From: Microbacterium oxydans
GTDB lineage: Bacteria; Actinomycetota; Actinomycetes; Actinomycetales; Microbacteriaceae
Direction: 5' to 3'
Assembly: GCF_000956525.1 (NCBI RefSeq)
Contig: NZ_JYIW01000024.1
Coordinates: 344,689-408,688 of the forward strand
DNA length: 64,000 bases
Below the pieces are notes generated by a model. The model was given only the letters and a program-made list of their open reading frames with translations, was not told where the DNA came from and ran no database searches. Below are positions 9,262-19,991 of the stretch, piece after piece. Position numbers and translations under genes: made by a program. How positions within the stretch are numbered: position 1 is the first letter of the stretch; every line of letters starts with the position of its first letter.

Positions 9262-9720
9262 CTAGGAATCGATGCGGATCGAGGCGATGACCTCGGAGTA
9301 CTCGGTCTCGCCGACCGGGGTGAAGCCGACGCGGAGGAAGAAGGCCTCCGGCCCGTCGTCACCGGCTTCGTAGATGACGTCGACGTGGTCGACGCCGCGC
9401 TTGCGCGCCTCGTCGATCAGGCTCTCGACCGCGAAGCGGCCGATGCCGCGTCCCTGGTCGTCGGCGTCGACGTTGATGCGCCACAGCACGGAGCGGAAGT
9501 GCTCCTCCGGTGCCTCGTCGTCGAAGTTGGCGCTGACGAACCCGACGACGGTGTCGCCGTCGAGCACGACCCGCTGCCAGGAGGTCTGGGGATTGATCAC
9601 GGTCGCTGCGATGCCGTAGGACACCGGAGCGAGGAACTGCTCCTGCCCGGGCTTGAGCGACAGGTTGTTCACGGCGACGATCGTCGCAGCGGAGAGTTCG
9701 ACCATTCGCAGTTCGGACAT
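9262..9720 (-). CDS. GNAT-family N-acetyltransferase
   Basis: This 152-residue single-domain protein has the GNAT fold. The acetyl-CoA loop is DDQGRGIGRFAV (the Q/RxxGxG/A motif), preceded by the strand WRINVDA and followed by the helix with VESLIDEARKRG. A late FFLRVGF segment fits the conserved C-terminal motif of the family. The acceptor could be a small amine, polyamine or protein N-terminus; the sequence does not tell. A TAGCCT box sits at -12 to -7 of the ATG and no Shine-Dalgarno is seen, so it is probably translated from a leaderless mRNA. It stands alone between the sugar operon and icd. Confidence 0.9.
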   Translation of the reverse strand: MSELRMVELSAATIVAVNNLSLKPGQEQFLAPVSYGIAATVINPQTSWQRVVLDGDTVVGFVSANFDDEAPEEHFRSVLWRINVDADDQGRGIGRFAVESLIDEARKRGVDHVDVIYEAGDDGPEAFFLRVGFTPVGETEYSEVIASIRIDS

Positions 9721-9726
9721 GACCCC

Positions 9727-9732
9727 AGGCTA
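9727..9732 (-). promoter_or_regulatory. -10 box TAGCCT, leaderless promoter of the GNAT gene
   Basis: On the minus strand TAGCCT occupies -12 to -7 of the ATG at 9720. Confidence 0.6.
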
Positions 9733-9888
9733 ACCCCTCGCGCACGGGCGCACACGCATCGCGTGAAGAAATCCGTCGCAAGGATGACGGTGGACGAACG
9801 CGGCGTCGACCGCCCGGAACGCGGGCCGGAGGCCGCTCAGGTATCTTGGTATCGAGACAAATCGACCTCGTGAACGGAGAACCTCCCG

Positions 9889-12108
<2,220 letters not shown>

Positions 12109-12116
12109 CACGGAGA

Positions 12117-12160
12117 CACGACGAAGGGCGGATGCTGCGAAGCATCCGCCCTTCGTCGTG
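12117..12160. terminator. Bidirectional terminator hairpin between icd and the L,D-transpeptidase gene
   Basis: A perfect 20-bp stem (12117-12136 with 12141-12160) closes on a GCGA tetraloop. It lies between two convergent genes. The T tract is weak, as usual for this GC-rich genome. Confidence 0.85.
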
Positions 12161-12198
12161 TGCGCTGCGGCGTCTGTGGCGACGACCGTGAGGTCTCG

Positions 12199-13686
12199 CT
12201 AGTTGTGCACCGCGACCTCGAGGCCGACGGGCGACCAGTCGTAGACGTACTTGGCGAGATCCACCGGCAGGTTGACGCAGCCGTGGCTCATCCGGTTGCC
12301 GAAGTTGTTGTGCCAGTAGGTGCCGTGGAATCCGATGTTCGTCGTGAACCAGGTGATCCACGGCACGTTCTCGGTGCAGTAGGGCGCACCGGGGTAGCAG
12401 CCCATGTCCTGCATGCGCGTGTGCGCGAAGACCTTGAAGTTGCCGGTCGGAGTCAGGGTGCCCGGAAGTCCGGTGGAGACGGCCCAGGACTGCACGACGT
12501 TGCCGTTCTCGTACAGGGTCGCGCGCTGCGAGCCGAGGTCGATGTCGATGCGGCGCGCCAGCGTGACGACCTCGAACGGCGTCTCGGAGACCGTGAGGGC
12601 GAAGTTGCCGTTGCCGGTCTGCAGCTGCGCTGCGAAGTCCTCGGCGACGCCGGAGGTGTCGGACAGAGCGCGACCGTTCGCGCCGACCTGCTCCTGGCGC
12701 AGCACGGTGCCGGCTGAGTCGACGATGTTCGTCTCGTTCACCGGCGCCCGGTCGACGAGGCCGGGGAGCGCATCGACGGTCGACTGGATGACCGCGGGGT
12801 CGGCCTCGATCTGCAGCTTCCCGTCATCGTCGACGACCGACAGCCAGCTGGCCACGACGTCGGGCGTGACAGGGACGGTGCGCTCTTCGCCGATGTAGAA
12901 CCCGGCGGTCGAGAGCATGGTGTTCAGCGCTGCGGCCGTGGTGGCTGCGTCGTCGTCGGAGACCGCAGCGAGCGCTTCGGCGGGGCCGCCGGGGTACTCG
13001 AGCGTCTGCGCTCCGCCTGCGACGGCGTCGCTGAGGGCAGCGGTGAGGTCGTCGATGTCGATGCCGGTTCCGGCCTCGGAGGGAGTCGTGACGTACTGCT
13101 GGGTCGCGGCGTCGAAGACGACACCGGCGTCGACCGGGTCGACGAAGCTGCTGGGGACCGCAGCGCGCAGCGCACTGGTCGCGGTGGCGGCATCGAGGGT
13201 GATCTCGCCGGGGATCGCAGCACCCATCCAGGTGGTGACGTTCCAGAACGGGCGCTCGGCGAACGCTTCGTCGGCCAGCGCCTTCGCGTCGATCGTCGCA
13301 CCGAGGTCGGCCCCGGAGAGCACGGTTCCATCGCCTGCGCCGGTCAGCGTGATCTCGGTCGATGCGAGCTGCGCGTCGACCGCGTCGGCGGCGGCGCCCG
13401 GCGTGAGGAAGCCGACCGGGATGCCGGCGACCGTGGAGCCGGGGGCGATGAGGAACATGGAGGCCGCGCCGGCGCCGATCGCGACGACACCGAGTCCGAG
13501 TCCGATCCAGAGGCCGAGGTGCCGCTTCTTGGGCTTCGGCTCGATCGGGGCCCAGGCGAGCGGCTGGTCGCCGGTCGGCGGCTGCGCGTCGTCGGATGTC
13601 TCGGCGGGCGTCAGCGGAGTCGTCGTCGCGCGGTCATCGCCGAACGATTCGGTCTTCTCGTTCTGCGCGGAGATCAGATCGGTCAC
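12199..13686 (-). CDS. L,D-transpeptidase (YkuD domain) with membrane anchor and peptidoglycan-binding-like region
   Basis: This 495-residue cell-wall enzyme makes 3-3 or protein-peptidoglycan links. Residues 1-53 are disordered, then a basic KPKKRH cluster leads into one membrane helix (about 57-80), giving a cytoplasmic N-terminus and an external body. Residues about 85-370 are Ala/Thr/Asp-rich with repeated units resembling the PG_binding_4 region found with such enzymes. The C-terminal YkuD domain (about 380-495) carries GFHGTYWHNN and the catalytic Cys470 in SHGCVNLP. The start is the GTG at 13686 with a purine-rich stretch before it. It is convergent with icd and followed on the same strand by no linked gene. 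Confidence 0.93.
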   Translation of the reverse strand: MTDLISAQNEKTESFGDDRATTTPLTPAETSDDAQPPTGDQPLAWAPIEPKPKKRHLGLWIGLGLGVVAIGAGAASMFLIAPGSTVAGIPVGFLTPGAAADAVDAQLASTEITLTGAGDGTVLSGADLGATIDAKALADEAFAERPFWNVTTWMGAAIPGEITLDAATATSALRAAVPSSFVDPVDAGVVFDAATQQYVTTPSEAGTGIDIDDLTAALSDAVAGGAQTLEYPGGPAEALAAVSDDDAATTAAALNTMLSTAGFYIGEERTVPVTPDVVASWLSVVDDDGKLQIEADPAVIQSTVDALPGLVDRAPVNETNIVDSAGTVLRQEQVGANGRALSDTSGVAEDFAAQLQTGNGNFALTVSETPFEVVTLARRIDIDLGSQRATLYENGNVVQSWAVSTGLPGTLTPTGNFKVFAHTRMQDMGCYPGAPYCTENVPWITWFTTNIGFHGTYWHNNFGNRMSHGCVNLPVDLAKYVYDWSPVGLEVAVHN

Positions 13687-13778
13687 GCACTCACCCCCCG
13701 GTTCATCAAACGTGTCCTATTTGACAATGGTACGTGATGGGAGGTAACGGGGATGCAACGGTCGTCGGACCGTGCCGG

Positions 13779-14183
13779 TCAGTCGATGATCGCGATGCCG
13801 TCGATCTCGACGAGCATCTCCTCGCGGGGGAGTCCGGTGAAGACCGTGGTGCGGGACGGCAGCACGCCGTTCGTCGTGTGCGCCGTCACGAACTCGCCGT
13901 ATGCGTCGTTCATGATCGGGAAGTCCTCGCGCTTCGTGAGATACACGCGCAGCATGACCACGTCGTCGAAGGTCGCGCCTGATGCCTCGACGATCGCCTT
14001 GACGTTCTCGAGCGTGCGGGTCGTCTGCGCTGCGACATCGCCGGGGAACAGGTACTCGTTCGTCACCGGGTCGACGGGTCCCTGGCCGGAGACCTGCACG
14101 AACGGGCCCTTGCGGATGCCCTGGGAGAACGTGTGGGCGGGGGCGGGGGCGGCGTCGGTCGAAACGCGGGTCTTCGCAGTCAT
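13779..14183 (-). CDS. ridA: RidA-family enamine/imine deaminase
   Basis: This 134-residue protein of the YjgF/YER057c/UK114 family hydrolyses reactive enamines such as 2-aminoacrylate, which PLP-dependent dehydratases release. The conserved arginine is in PSRTTV and the late acidic motif in LVEIDGIAI, with VQVSGQGPVD near the N-terminus. The gene faces a D-serine-dehydratase-like PLP enzyme with only 25 bp between the two start codons. This suggests that RidA detoxifies that enzyme's intermediate. A TAGGCT box lies at -12 to -7 of the ATG and there is no Shine-Dalgarno. Confidence 0.93.
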   Translation of the reverse strand: MTAKTRVSTDAAPAPAHTFSQGIRKGPFVQVSGQGPVDPVTNEYLFPGDVAAQTTRTLENVKAIVEASGATFDDVVMLRVYLTKREDFPIMNDAYGEFVTAHTTNGVLPSRTTVFTGLPREEMLVEIDGIAIID

Positions 14184-14189
14184 GATTCC

Positions 14190-14202
14190 AGCCTAGTAGC
14201 CT
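14190..14202. promoter_or_regulatory. Divergent leaderless promoter pair for ridA and the PLP enzyme
   Basis: Minus-strand TAGGCT (14190-14195) is at -12 to -7 of ridA. Plus-strand TAGCCT (14197-14202) is at -12 to -7 of the PLP enzyme. The two boxes are one base apart in a 25-bp gap, so each promoter's -35 region lies inside the other gene. Confidence 0.6.
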
Positions 14203-14208
14203 TGTTAG

Positions 14209-15426
14209 ATGCCTCTACAAATTCCCGATCCCGTTCTCGGCGCCTGGGCGAAGGGCTTCCCGGCACGCGCTGCCGGACTCCGGCTGTCGGAGGTCGCGGA
14301 TGCGGGGCTCCGTCTCTCCGATCTGCCGACCCCGGTGCTCACGGTGCACGAGGCTGCGCTCGCGCACAACGAGGAGACGGTCTTCGGCTGGGCCCGCGAC
14401 CTGGGAGTGCACCTGGCGCCGCACGGCAAGACCACGATGGCTCCTGCGATGTGGCAGCGACTGCTGGATGCCGGTGCCTGGGGCATCTCGATCGCCACGC
14501 CGTGGCAGGCGGAGGTCGCCATCGCGGCCGGCGTGCACACGGTCCTGATCGCCAATGCGGTGACGGATGCCGGGGCTGCAGTGCGACTGGGGGAGCTGCT
14601 CGCCGCCGATCACGACCTCCGCATCCTGTGCTGGGCCGACTCGGTCGCCACCGTCGACATCCTCGCGGCGGCGCTCGCCGATGCGAGTCGTCCGCTCGAT
14701 GTGCTCGTCGAGCTCGGCGGGGCGCACGGACGCACCGGTGCGCGGACGATCGATGAGGGCGAGCGCATCGCCGCGGCGATCTCCGCCGCCCCGGGGCTCC
14801 GGCTCGCCGGCGTCACCGGCTACGAGGGGCCGTTCGGCCCCGATCGCAGTGCGGACTCGGTCGCGGCGGTCGACGCGTACCTCGAGACGATCGTGGCCCT
14901 GCATCAGAAGCTGGTCTACCCCGACGGCATCCGTCCGGTGCTCAGCGCCGGGGGCAGCTCATTCCCGGATCGTGCCGCCGCCGTCCTCTCCTCTCAGCGG
15001 GACACGGCCGATGTGGTGCTGCGCTCCGGCGCCTTCCAGATCCACGACGACGGGTTCTACTCCCGGATGTCGCCCTTCGGACCGTTGACGGGCACCGCGC
15101 CGCTTCGCTCCGCCATGCACGCGTGGTCGAGGGTGCTGTCGCAGCCGGAGGGCGGGCTTGCCCTCCTCGATGCGGGTCGCCGCGACGTCCCCTTCGACAT
15201 CGATCTGCCGACGCCGCAGACGGTGGCCGGCGAGATCACGGCCCTGAACGATCAGCACGCCTTCCTGCACCTCGCGGCCGGTGCGTCGGTCGTCGTGGGA
15301 GACGTCGTGCGCCTCGGGCTCTCGCACCCGTGCACGGCCTTCGACAAGTGGCGGGTGGTCGCGGTGATCGACGATCCCGATGCGGATGACCCCCGCGTGA
15401 TCGGAGCGGTGGCGACATGCTTCTGA
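14209..15426 (+). CDS. D-serine dehydratase / D-threonine aldolase-like PLP enzyme
   Basis: This 405-residue fold-III PLP enzyme has an alanine-racemase-like N-terminal barrel. Lys74 in PHGKTTMAP should bind PLP. The C-terminal beta domain ends with SHPCTAFDKW, where His373 and Cys375 match the metal-binding HxC pair of D-serine dehydratases and D-threonine aldolases of this superfamily. It should therefore cleave or deaminate a D-hydroxy-amino acid. Many genomes label such proteins amino acid deaminase. It overlaps the next gene, a D-amino-acid deacylase fusion, by 10 bases, which implies translational coupling and a joint role in D-amino-acid release and breakdown. The start is leaderless-type. 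Confidence 0.88.
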   Translation: MPLQIPDPVLGAWAKGFPARAAGLRLSEVADAGLRLSDLPTPVLTVHEAALAHNEETVFGWARDLGVHLAPHGKTTMAPAMWQRLLDAGAWGISIATPWQAEVAIAAGVHTVLIANAVTDAGAAVRLGELLAADHDLRILCWADSVATVDILAAALADASRPLDVLVELGGAHGRTGARTIDEGERIAAAISAAPGLRLAGVTGYEGPFGPDRSADSVAAVDAYLETIVALHQKLVYPDGIRPVLSAGGSSFPDRAAAVLSSQRDTADVVLRSGAFQIHDDGFYSRMSPFGPLTGTAPLRSAMHAWSRVLSQPEGGLALLDAGRRDVPFDIDLPTPQTVAGEITALNDQHAFLHLAAGASVVVGDVVRLGLSHPCTAFDKWRVVAVIDDPDADDPRVIGAVATCF

Positions 15427-18400
15427 GCGCGGAGAAGGCGGCCGAAGGCCTGGTCCGCGTCTACCGTGGCGCCGTGGTCGTCGACGGCACCGGTGCCGCC
15501 CGATACGACGCCGACGTCGCGGTCGAGGGAGCCAGGGTCGTCGCGATCCTGCGCCTCGACGACCCTGCGCGCGGTGTGATCGAGCTGCCGGACGGCGCGA
15601 TCGAGATCGACGCGCGCGGGCTGGTGCTCGCCCCCGGCTTCATCGACATGCATGCGCACAGCGAGCTCGCCGTGCTCGGCGGTGCGGCGCACGACGCGAA
15701 GATCCGGCAGGGCGTCACGACCGAGGTGCTCGGACAGGACGGGCTCGGCTACGCGCCGCTCGACGACGTGACGGCAGCCGTCATCCCGGCCCAGATCGCC
15801 GGCTGGAACGGGATGCCCGCATCCGCGCCCTGGCGGAGCATGGGCGACCTGCTGCACGCGATCGACGAGACGGCCGTCGCGAACGCCGCCGTGCTCGTGC
15901 CGCAGGGCAACCTGCGGATGATGGTCGCCGGCCACGAGAACCGTCCGGCCACGATCGAGGAGATCGCCGAGATGTGCGAGCTGCTCGGGGATGCCCTCGA
16001 CGCCGGCGCCTTCGGCATGTCGAGCGGCCTCACCTACACGCCGGGCATGTACGCCGACACGGCGGAGCTCGAGGCGCTGTGCACCGTCGTCGCCGAGCGC
16101 GGCGGCTACTGGGCGCCGCACACCCGCAGTTACGGCGGGGGCGCGTTGGAGGCGTACCGCGAGGCGCTCGACATCGGTCGCCGCACCGGGTGCCCGATCC
16201 ATCTCACGCACGCCACCATGAACTTCGTCCCGAACCGGGGTAGAGCGCGCGAGCTGCTCGCGCTGGTCGACGAGGCGATCGCCGACGGCGTCGACGTCAC
16301 GCTCGACACCTACCCGTACCTCCCCGGCGCGACCACGCTGGCAGCGCTGCTGCCGAGCCGACTCGCCGAGGGCGGCGACCTCGTGCGCGTGCTCGCCGAG
16401 CTCGATGCCGCTGGGCGCGAGCGTGTGCGGGTCGAGCTCGAGGAGATCGGCTGCGACGGCTTCCACGGCGAACGCGCCGACTGGACCGCGATCCAGATCT
16501 CCGGCACCGCCGAGCCGGCGCTCGATGCCCTCGTCGGCCGCACCATCGCAGAGATCGCCGAGTCCGAGGGACGTCGCGCCGTCGACGTCGTGATCGACAC
16601 CATCGTCGCCGACGGGGGAGCCACCGGCATCCTCATGCACATCGGTGACGAGGGGAACGTGCGCGAGATCATGCGCCATCCCCGCCACACCGCCGGCAGC
16701 GACGGCATCCTGATCGGCGCCAGACCGCATCCACGAGGACGGGGCACGTTCCCGCGCTACCTCGGCCACTACGTGCGCGAACTCAGCATCCTCACCCTGG
16801 AGGAGGCCGTGCGGCACCTGTCCGGCACGCCGGCCACGCGGCTCGGCCTCGATCGCGGCGATGCGCCGCGTGGTGTCATCCGCATCGGTGCGACGGCGGA
16901 TCTCGTGCTGTTCGATCCGCGCACGATCGCGGCCGGCGCGACCTTCGACGCTCCCTTCGATCACCCCATCGGGGTGATCGACGTGCTGGTGGGCGGCGTC
17001 GCCGTCGTCGCTTCGGGCGAGGTCACGGGCCGAACCCCCGGCCGAGCCCTGCGGATGGCCCCGGCCCCGCACCGCGCGACGGTGCCGAAGATCGATGCCA
17101 GGATCGAGCCATCGGTGCCAGGCTTCACCTGGACCGCCCGCACCCCGGTGCTCGCCGACCCGGAGCTCGCCCACATCGCCGCGCGACTGGACGGCGACGG
17201 TCGGGCCGTCGCCGGTGAGCCGCCGATCCGGCTGCTGGTCGATGCGGCAGTGGCGGCGGAGGCGTTCGCCTCGGATCGCATCGGCGACGAGGCCTTCCGA
17301 CTGACGATCACCGAGCACGGCATCGAGATCGCCGGTGCGACGCCGGCCGGCGTGTTCCGCGGAGCCACGACGCTTCGTCAGCTGCGCACGCCCGGCGCGG
17401 AGACGGCGGTCCTGCCCGCTGGCGTGTGGGAGGGCGCGCCAGCTCACTCCTGGCGCGGCGCGATGCTCGACGTCGCCAGGCACTTCCGCCCGGCCGACGA
17501 CATCCGGCGGCTCATCGACCTGCTCGCGGATCATCACCTCAACGTCCTGCACCTGCACCTCACCGATGACCAGGGATGGCGCTACGAGGTGCCGGGGTTC
17601 CCGTTGCTCACCGAGATCGGCGCGACCCGCGCTGCGACCCAGCTCGGGCACGGCGTGCACGCGACCGTCGAGCCCGGCGTGCACGAGGGGCACTACACGA
17701 CCGCCGAGCTGCGCGACCTGGTCGCGTATGCACGTGAGCGATTCGTCACGCTCGTCCCCGAGGTGGAGCTGCCCGGTCACATCCAGGCCGCGCTCGCCGC
17801 GTATCCGCAGCTCGGCAACCTGGATGTCGGCGAGCCGGTCACCGGACCGTGGGAGCGCTTCGGCGTCAATCCCCGCACACTCGCCCCGACCGAGCAGGCG
17901 CTCGCATTCGGGCGGGCCGCGATCGACGCCCTGTGCGACGTCTTCGATTCCGATTGGATCGGGATCGGCGGCGATGAGGTGCCCGTCACCGAATGGGCCG
18001 AGAGCGCGGCTGCACGAGAGCGGATGCGCGAGCTCGGCCTCGAGACGCCGCACGACGTGCAGCCGTGGTTCACCGCCGAGTTCGTGACGCATGTGCGCAG
18101 CCGCGGACGCATCGCCCTCGCCTGGGACGAGGTGCTCGAGGGCGAGGTGCCCGATGGCGTCCAGATCCTGGCCTGGCGCGGACCCGTCGCGATGCAGGAG
18201 GCGCTTCGGCGCGGCATCCCGGTCGTCGCCTGCCCCGACCTCGAGGTCTACCTCGACTACGCGCAGTCGGCGTCGGCAGAGGAGCCGATCAGGGTCGGTC
18301 CGCCGTTGACGATCGAGCGCGCGTACACGCTGCGCGTGCCGGAAGGAGCCGTCGGCGGCCAGGCCAACGTCTGGACCGAGCATCTCCCGACGAGGGACCG

Positions 18401-18695
18401 CGTCGACTTCGCCATGTTCCCTCGGCTCGCCGCGATCTCCGAGCGCCTGTGGGAGGGCGGGGACATTGCGGACTTCTCGGACTTCGCCCGACGGCTGCCG
18501 ACCCACCTGATCCGTCTCGCGGCCGCCGGGGTACGGTATCGTCCCCTCGACGGTCCGACGCCGGACCAGCGGCGTCCTGGGGTGCCGGAGAAGCCGATGA
18601 CGATCGCGGCTCGCGAGCAGATCGTTGCCGGATTGGTCGAGCGGCTGGTCGCGAGGGCCGTGGAATCGGTCGACACGGCGTCGCAGCTTGAGTAA
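15417..18695 (+). CDS. Fusion: N-acyl-D-amino-acid deacylase + GH20 beta-N-acetylhexosaminidase
   Basis: This is one open frame of 1092 codons. Residues 1-546 form a D-aminoacylase-type amidohydrolase, with the metal site DMHAHSE (His79, His81), FGMSSGLTYTPG, LTHAT, HTAGSDGILIGARPHPRG and a family-typical ending VTGRTPGRALR. Residue 547 is a methionine, and from there the chain is a complete GH20 hexosaminidase: a GH20b-like front domain, GAMLDVARHF, LHLTDDQGWRYEVPGF and the catalytic pair Asp853-Glu854 in IGIGGDEVPV. The junction falls exactly where one gene should end and the next begin, so loss of a stop codon between two neighbouring genes is likely. No signal peptide is visible. The product could trim amino-sugar chains and release D-amino acids from N-acylated fragments, feeding the PLP enzyme upstream and the kinase/nagB genes downstream. 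A sequencing error at the junction is a less likely alternative. Confidence 0.9.
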   Translation: MLLSAEKAAEGLVRVYRGAVVVDGTGAARYDADVAVEGARVVAILRLDDPARGVIELPDGAIEIDARGLVLAPGFIDMHAHSELAVLGGAAHDAKIRQGVTTEVLGQDGLGYAPLDDVTAAVIPAQIAGWNGMPASAPWRSMGDLLHAIDETAVANAAVLVPQGNLRMMVAGHENRPATIEEIAEMCELLGDALDAGAFGMSSGLTYTPGMYADTAELEALCTVVAERGGYWAPHTRSYGGGALEAYREALDIGRRTGCPIHLTHATMNFVPNRGRARELLALVDEAIADGVDVTLDTYPYLPGATTLAALLPSRLAEGGDLVRVLAELDAAGRERVRVELEEIGCDGFHGERADWTAIQISGTAEPALDALVGRTIAEIAESEGRRAVDVVIDTIVADGGATGILMHIGDEGNVREIMRHPRHTAGSDGILIGARPHPRGRGTFPRYLGHYVRELSILTLEEAVRHLSGTPATRLGLDRGDAPRGVIRIGATADLVLFDPRTIAAGATFDAPFDHPIGVIDVLVGGVAVVASGEVTGRTPGRALRMAPAPHRATVPKIDARIEPSVPGFTWTARTPVLADPELAHIAARLDGDGRAVAGEPPIRLLVDAAVAAEAFASDRIGDEAFRLTITEHGIEIAGATPAGVFRGATTLRQLRTPGAETAVLPAGVWEGAPAHSWRGAMLDVARHFRPADDIRRLIDLLADHHLNVLHLHLTDDQGWRYEVPGFPLLTEIGATRAATQLGHGVHATVEPGVHEGHYTTAELRDLVAYARERFVTLVPEVELPGHIQAALAAYPQLGNLDVGEPVTGPWERFGVNPRTLAPTEQALAFGRAAIDALCDVFDSDWIGIGGDEVPVTEWAESAAARERMRELGLETPHDVQPWFTAEFVTHVRSRGRIALAWDEVLEGEVPDGVQILAWRGPVAMQEALRRGIPVVACPDLEVYLDYAQSASAEEPIRVGPPLTIERAYTLRVPEGAVGGQANVWTEHLPTRDRVDFAMFPRLAAISERLWEGGDIADFSDFARRLPTHLIRLAAAGVRYRPLDGPTPDQRRPGVPEKPMTIAAREQIVAGLVERLVARAVESVDTASQLE

Positions 18696-18743
18696 CGTTT
18701 CGGTAACCCTCACCGCGCGTCGCGCGGCAGAGGTTGCACAATT

Positions 18744-18768
18744 TTTGTTCGTAAGGTCTACTAACAAA
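18744..18768. promoter_or_regulatory. Probable ROK-repressor operator
   Basis: TTTGTTCGTA (18744-18753) and TACTAACAAA (18759-18768) are inverted with a 5-bp spacer and a single mismatched pair. The site ends just before the ATG at 18770 and is strikingly AT-rich for this genome. It fits autoregulation by the ROK protein. No second copy was noticed in the window. Confidence 0.6.
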
Positions 18769-18769
18769 C

Positions 18770-19957
18770 ATGTCCGCTTCGGATGAATCGCGTCCCGCCA
18801 CGACGGCAGAGTACGTCGGCGGGAACAGCCATGCCTTCGGCCCAGGGCGCCACCTGCGCTCCCGCTCGAAAGTGCTTCCCGAACACGCACGCGGACACAA
18901 CCGCGCACTCGTGCTGCAGACCCTGTATCACGCCGGTGCGATGAGCCGGGCGGACCTCTCCAGGGAGACCGGCCTCACCCGTGTCACGATCTCGGATCTC
19001 GTCGCCGAGTTCATCGCTGACGGCATCGTGATCGAGATGGGCGTGCGGGAGACCGTGGGGCCGGGCAAGCCGCCGATCCTGATCGACATCGATCGCGTCG
19101 GACACCAGATCATCGGAATCGACCTCTCCGGTCCGAGCGCCTTCGTCGGCGCGGTGCTCAGCCTCGACGGCGACGTGCTCGAACGGCGTGAGGTCGCGCG
19201 GCCAGAGGGCCCGGACGGCGACGCGGTCTATGCAGCGATCGTCGAGCTCGCAAGGCAGCTGGTGGCGGCGTCCACGCAGCCGCTCCTCGGTGCCGGCATC
19301 GGCACCCCTGGCGTCGTGCGCCCTGACGGTCTCGTGCTGAGCTCGCCCAACCTCGGCTGGACGAACTTCCCGCTCGAGGCGAAGCTCAGCGCCGACCTCG
19401 ACCTGCCGGTCCTCGCGCGCAACGACGCGAATGCCGCGGTGCTCGCCGAGTACACCTTCGGCGACGCCAAGGCCGACTTCATGTTGATCAAGATCGGTCG
19501 AGGCGTCGGTGCAGGGCTCATCACCGGCAGCCAGCCGCTGCTCGGCAGCCGCTTCGCCGCCGGTGAGATCGGTCACGTCGTGGTCGGCACCGACGGCGGT
19601 CCGCGCTGCGCCTGCGGTAAGGACGGGTGCCTCGAAGCCTGGCTCAGCGTCAGCCGACTCCGCGATGCGCTCACCGACGAGCCGACGGCTCGTGACGAGA
19701 TCCTGCGCGATGCCGGCACCAGGATGGGCATCGCGATCGCCCCGATCGTCGCAGCGCTCGATCTCTCCGAGGTCGTCGTCTCCGGACCTGCGGATCTGCT
19801 CGACGGCATCCTGATCGACTCCGCGATCGAGACCCTGCACGCCAGAACCCTGGAGGGCGTCTTCGAGGACACCCTCATCCGCCTCACCCGCCAGGAGGAC
19901 ATCGTGCTGCGCGGCGCCGCCGTGATGGTCCTCTCCGCGCAGCTTGGCGTCTCGTGA
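18770..19957 (+). CDS. ROK-family transcriptional repressor (NagC/XylR type)
   Basis: This 395-residue regulator has an N-terminal winged helix-turn-helix (about residues 40-95, with RALVLQTLYHAGAMSRADL and GLTRVTISDLV). A ROK sugar-binding domain follows, with the zinc motif CACGKDGCLEAW and GEIGHVVVG. It sits between the deacylase-hexosaminidase fusion and a ROK kinase with nagB, so its effector is probably an amino sugar or its phosphate. An inverted repeat directly before the ATG looks like its operator. There is no convincing Shine-Dalgarno at this start, so translation from a short or absent leader is possible. NagC-like control of the whole amino-sugar cluster is inferred. Confidence 0.92.
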   Translation: MSASDESRPATTAEYVGGNSHAFGPGRHLRSRSKVLPEHARGHNRALVLQTLYHAGAMSRADLSRETGLTRVTISDLVAEFIADGIVIEMGVRETVGPGKPPILIDIDRVGHQIIGIDLSGPSAFVGAVLSLDGDVLERREVARPEGPDGDAVYAAIVELARQLVAASTQPLLGAGIGTPGVVRPDGLVLSSPNLGWTNFPLEAKLSADLDLPVLARNDANAAVLAEYTFGDAKADFMLIKIGRGVGAGLITGSQPLLGSRFAAGEIGHVVVGTDGGPRCACGKDGCLEAWLSVSRLRDALTDEPTARDEILRDAGTRMGIAIAPIVAALDLSEVVVSGPADLLDGILIDSAIETLHARTLEGVFEDTLIRLTRQEDIVLRGAAVMVLSAQLGVS

Positions 19958-19991
19958 TCTCCGCCACGACCAGCACCGGGAGCAGCATCCG

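Noticed and set aside
15252..18908. A 1218-codon open frame on the minus strand
   Set aside because: It is antisense to the PLP-enzyme and deacylase-hexosaminidase genes, has no recognisable domain and is Arg/Asp/Gly/Val-rich, as expected for a shadow frame in very GC-rich DNA.
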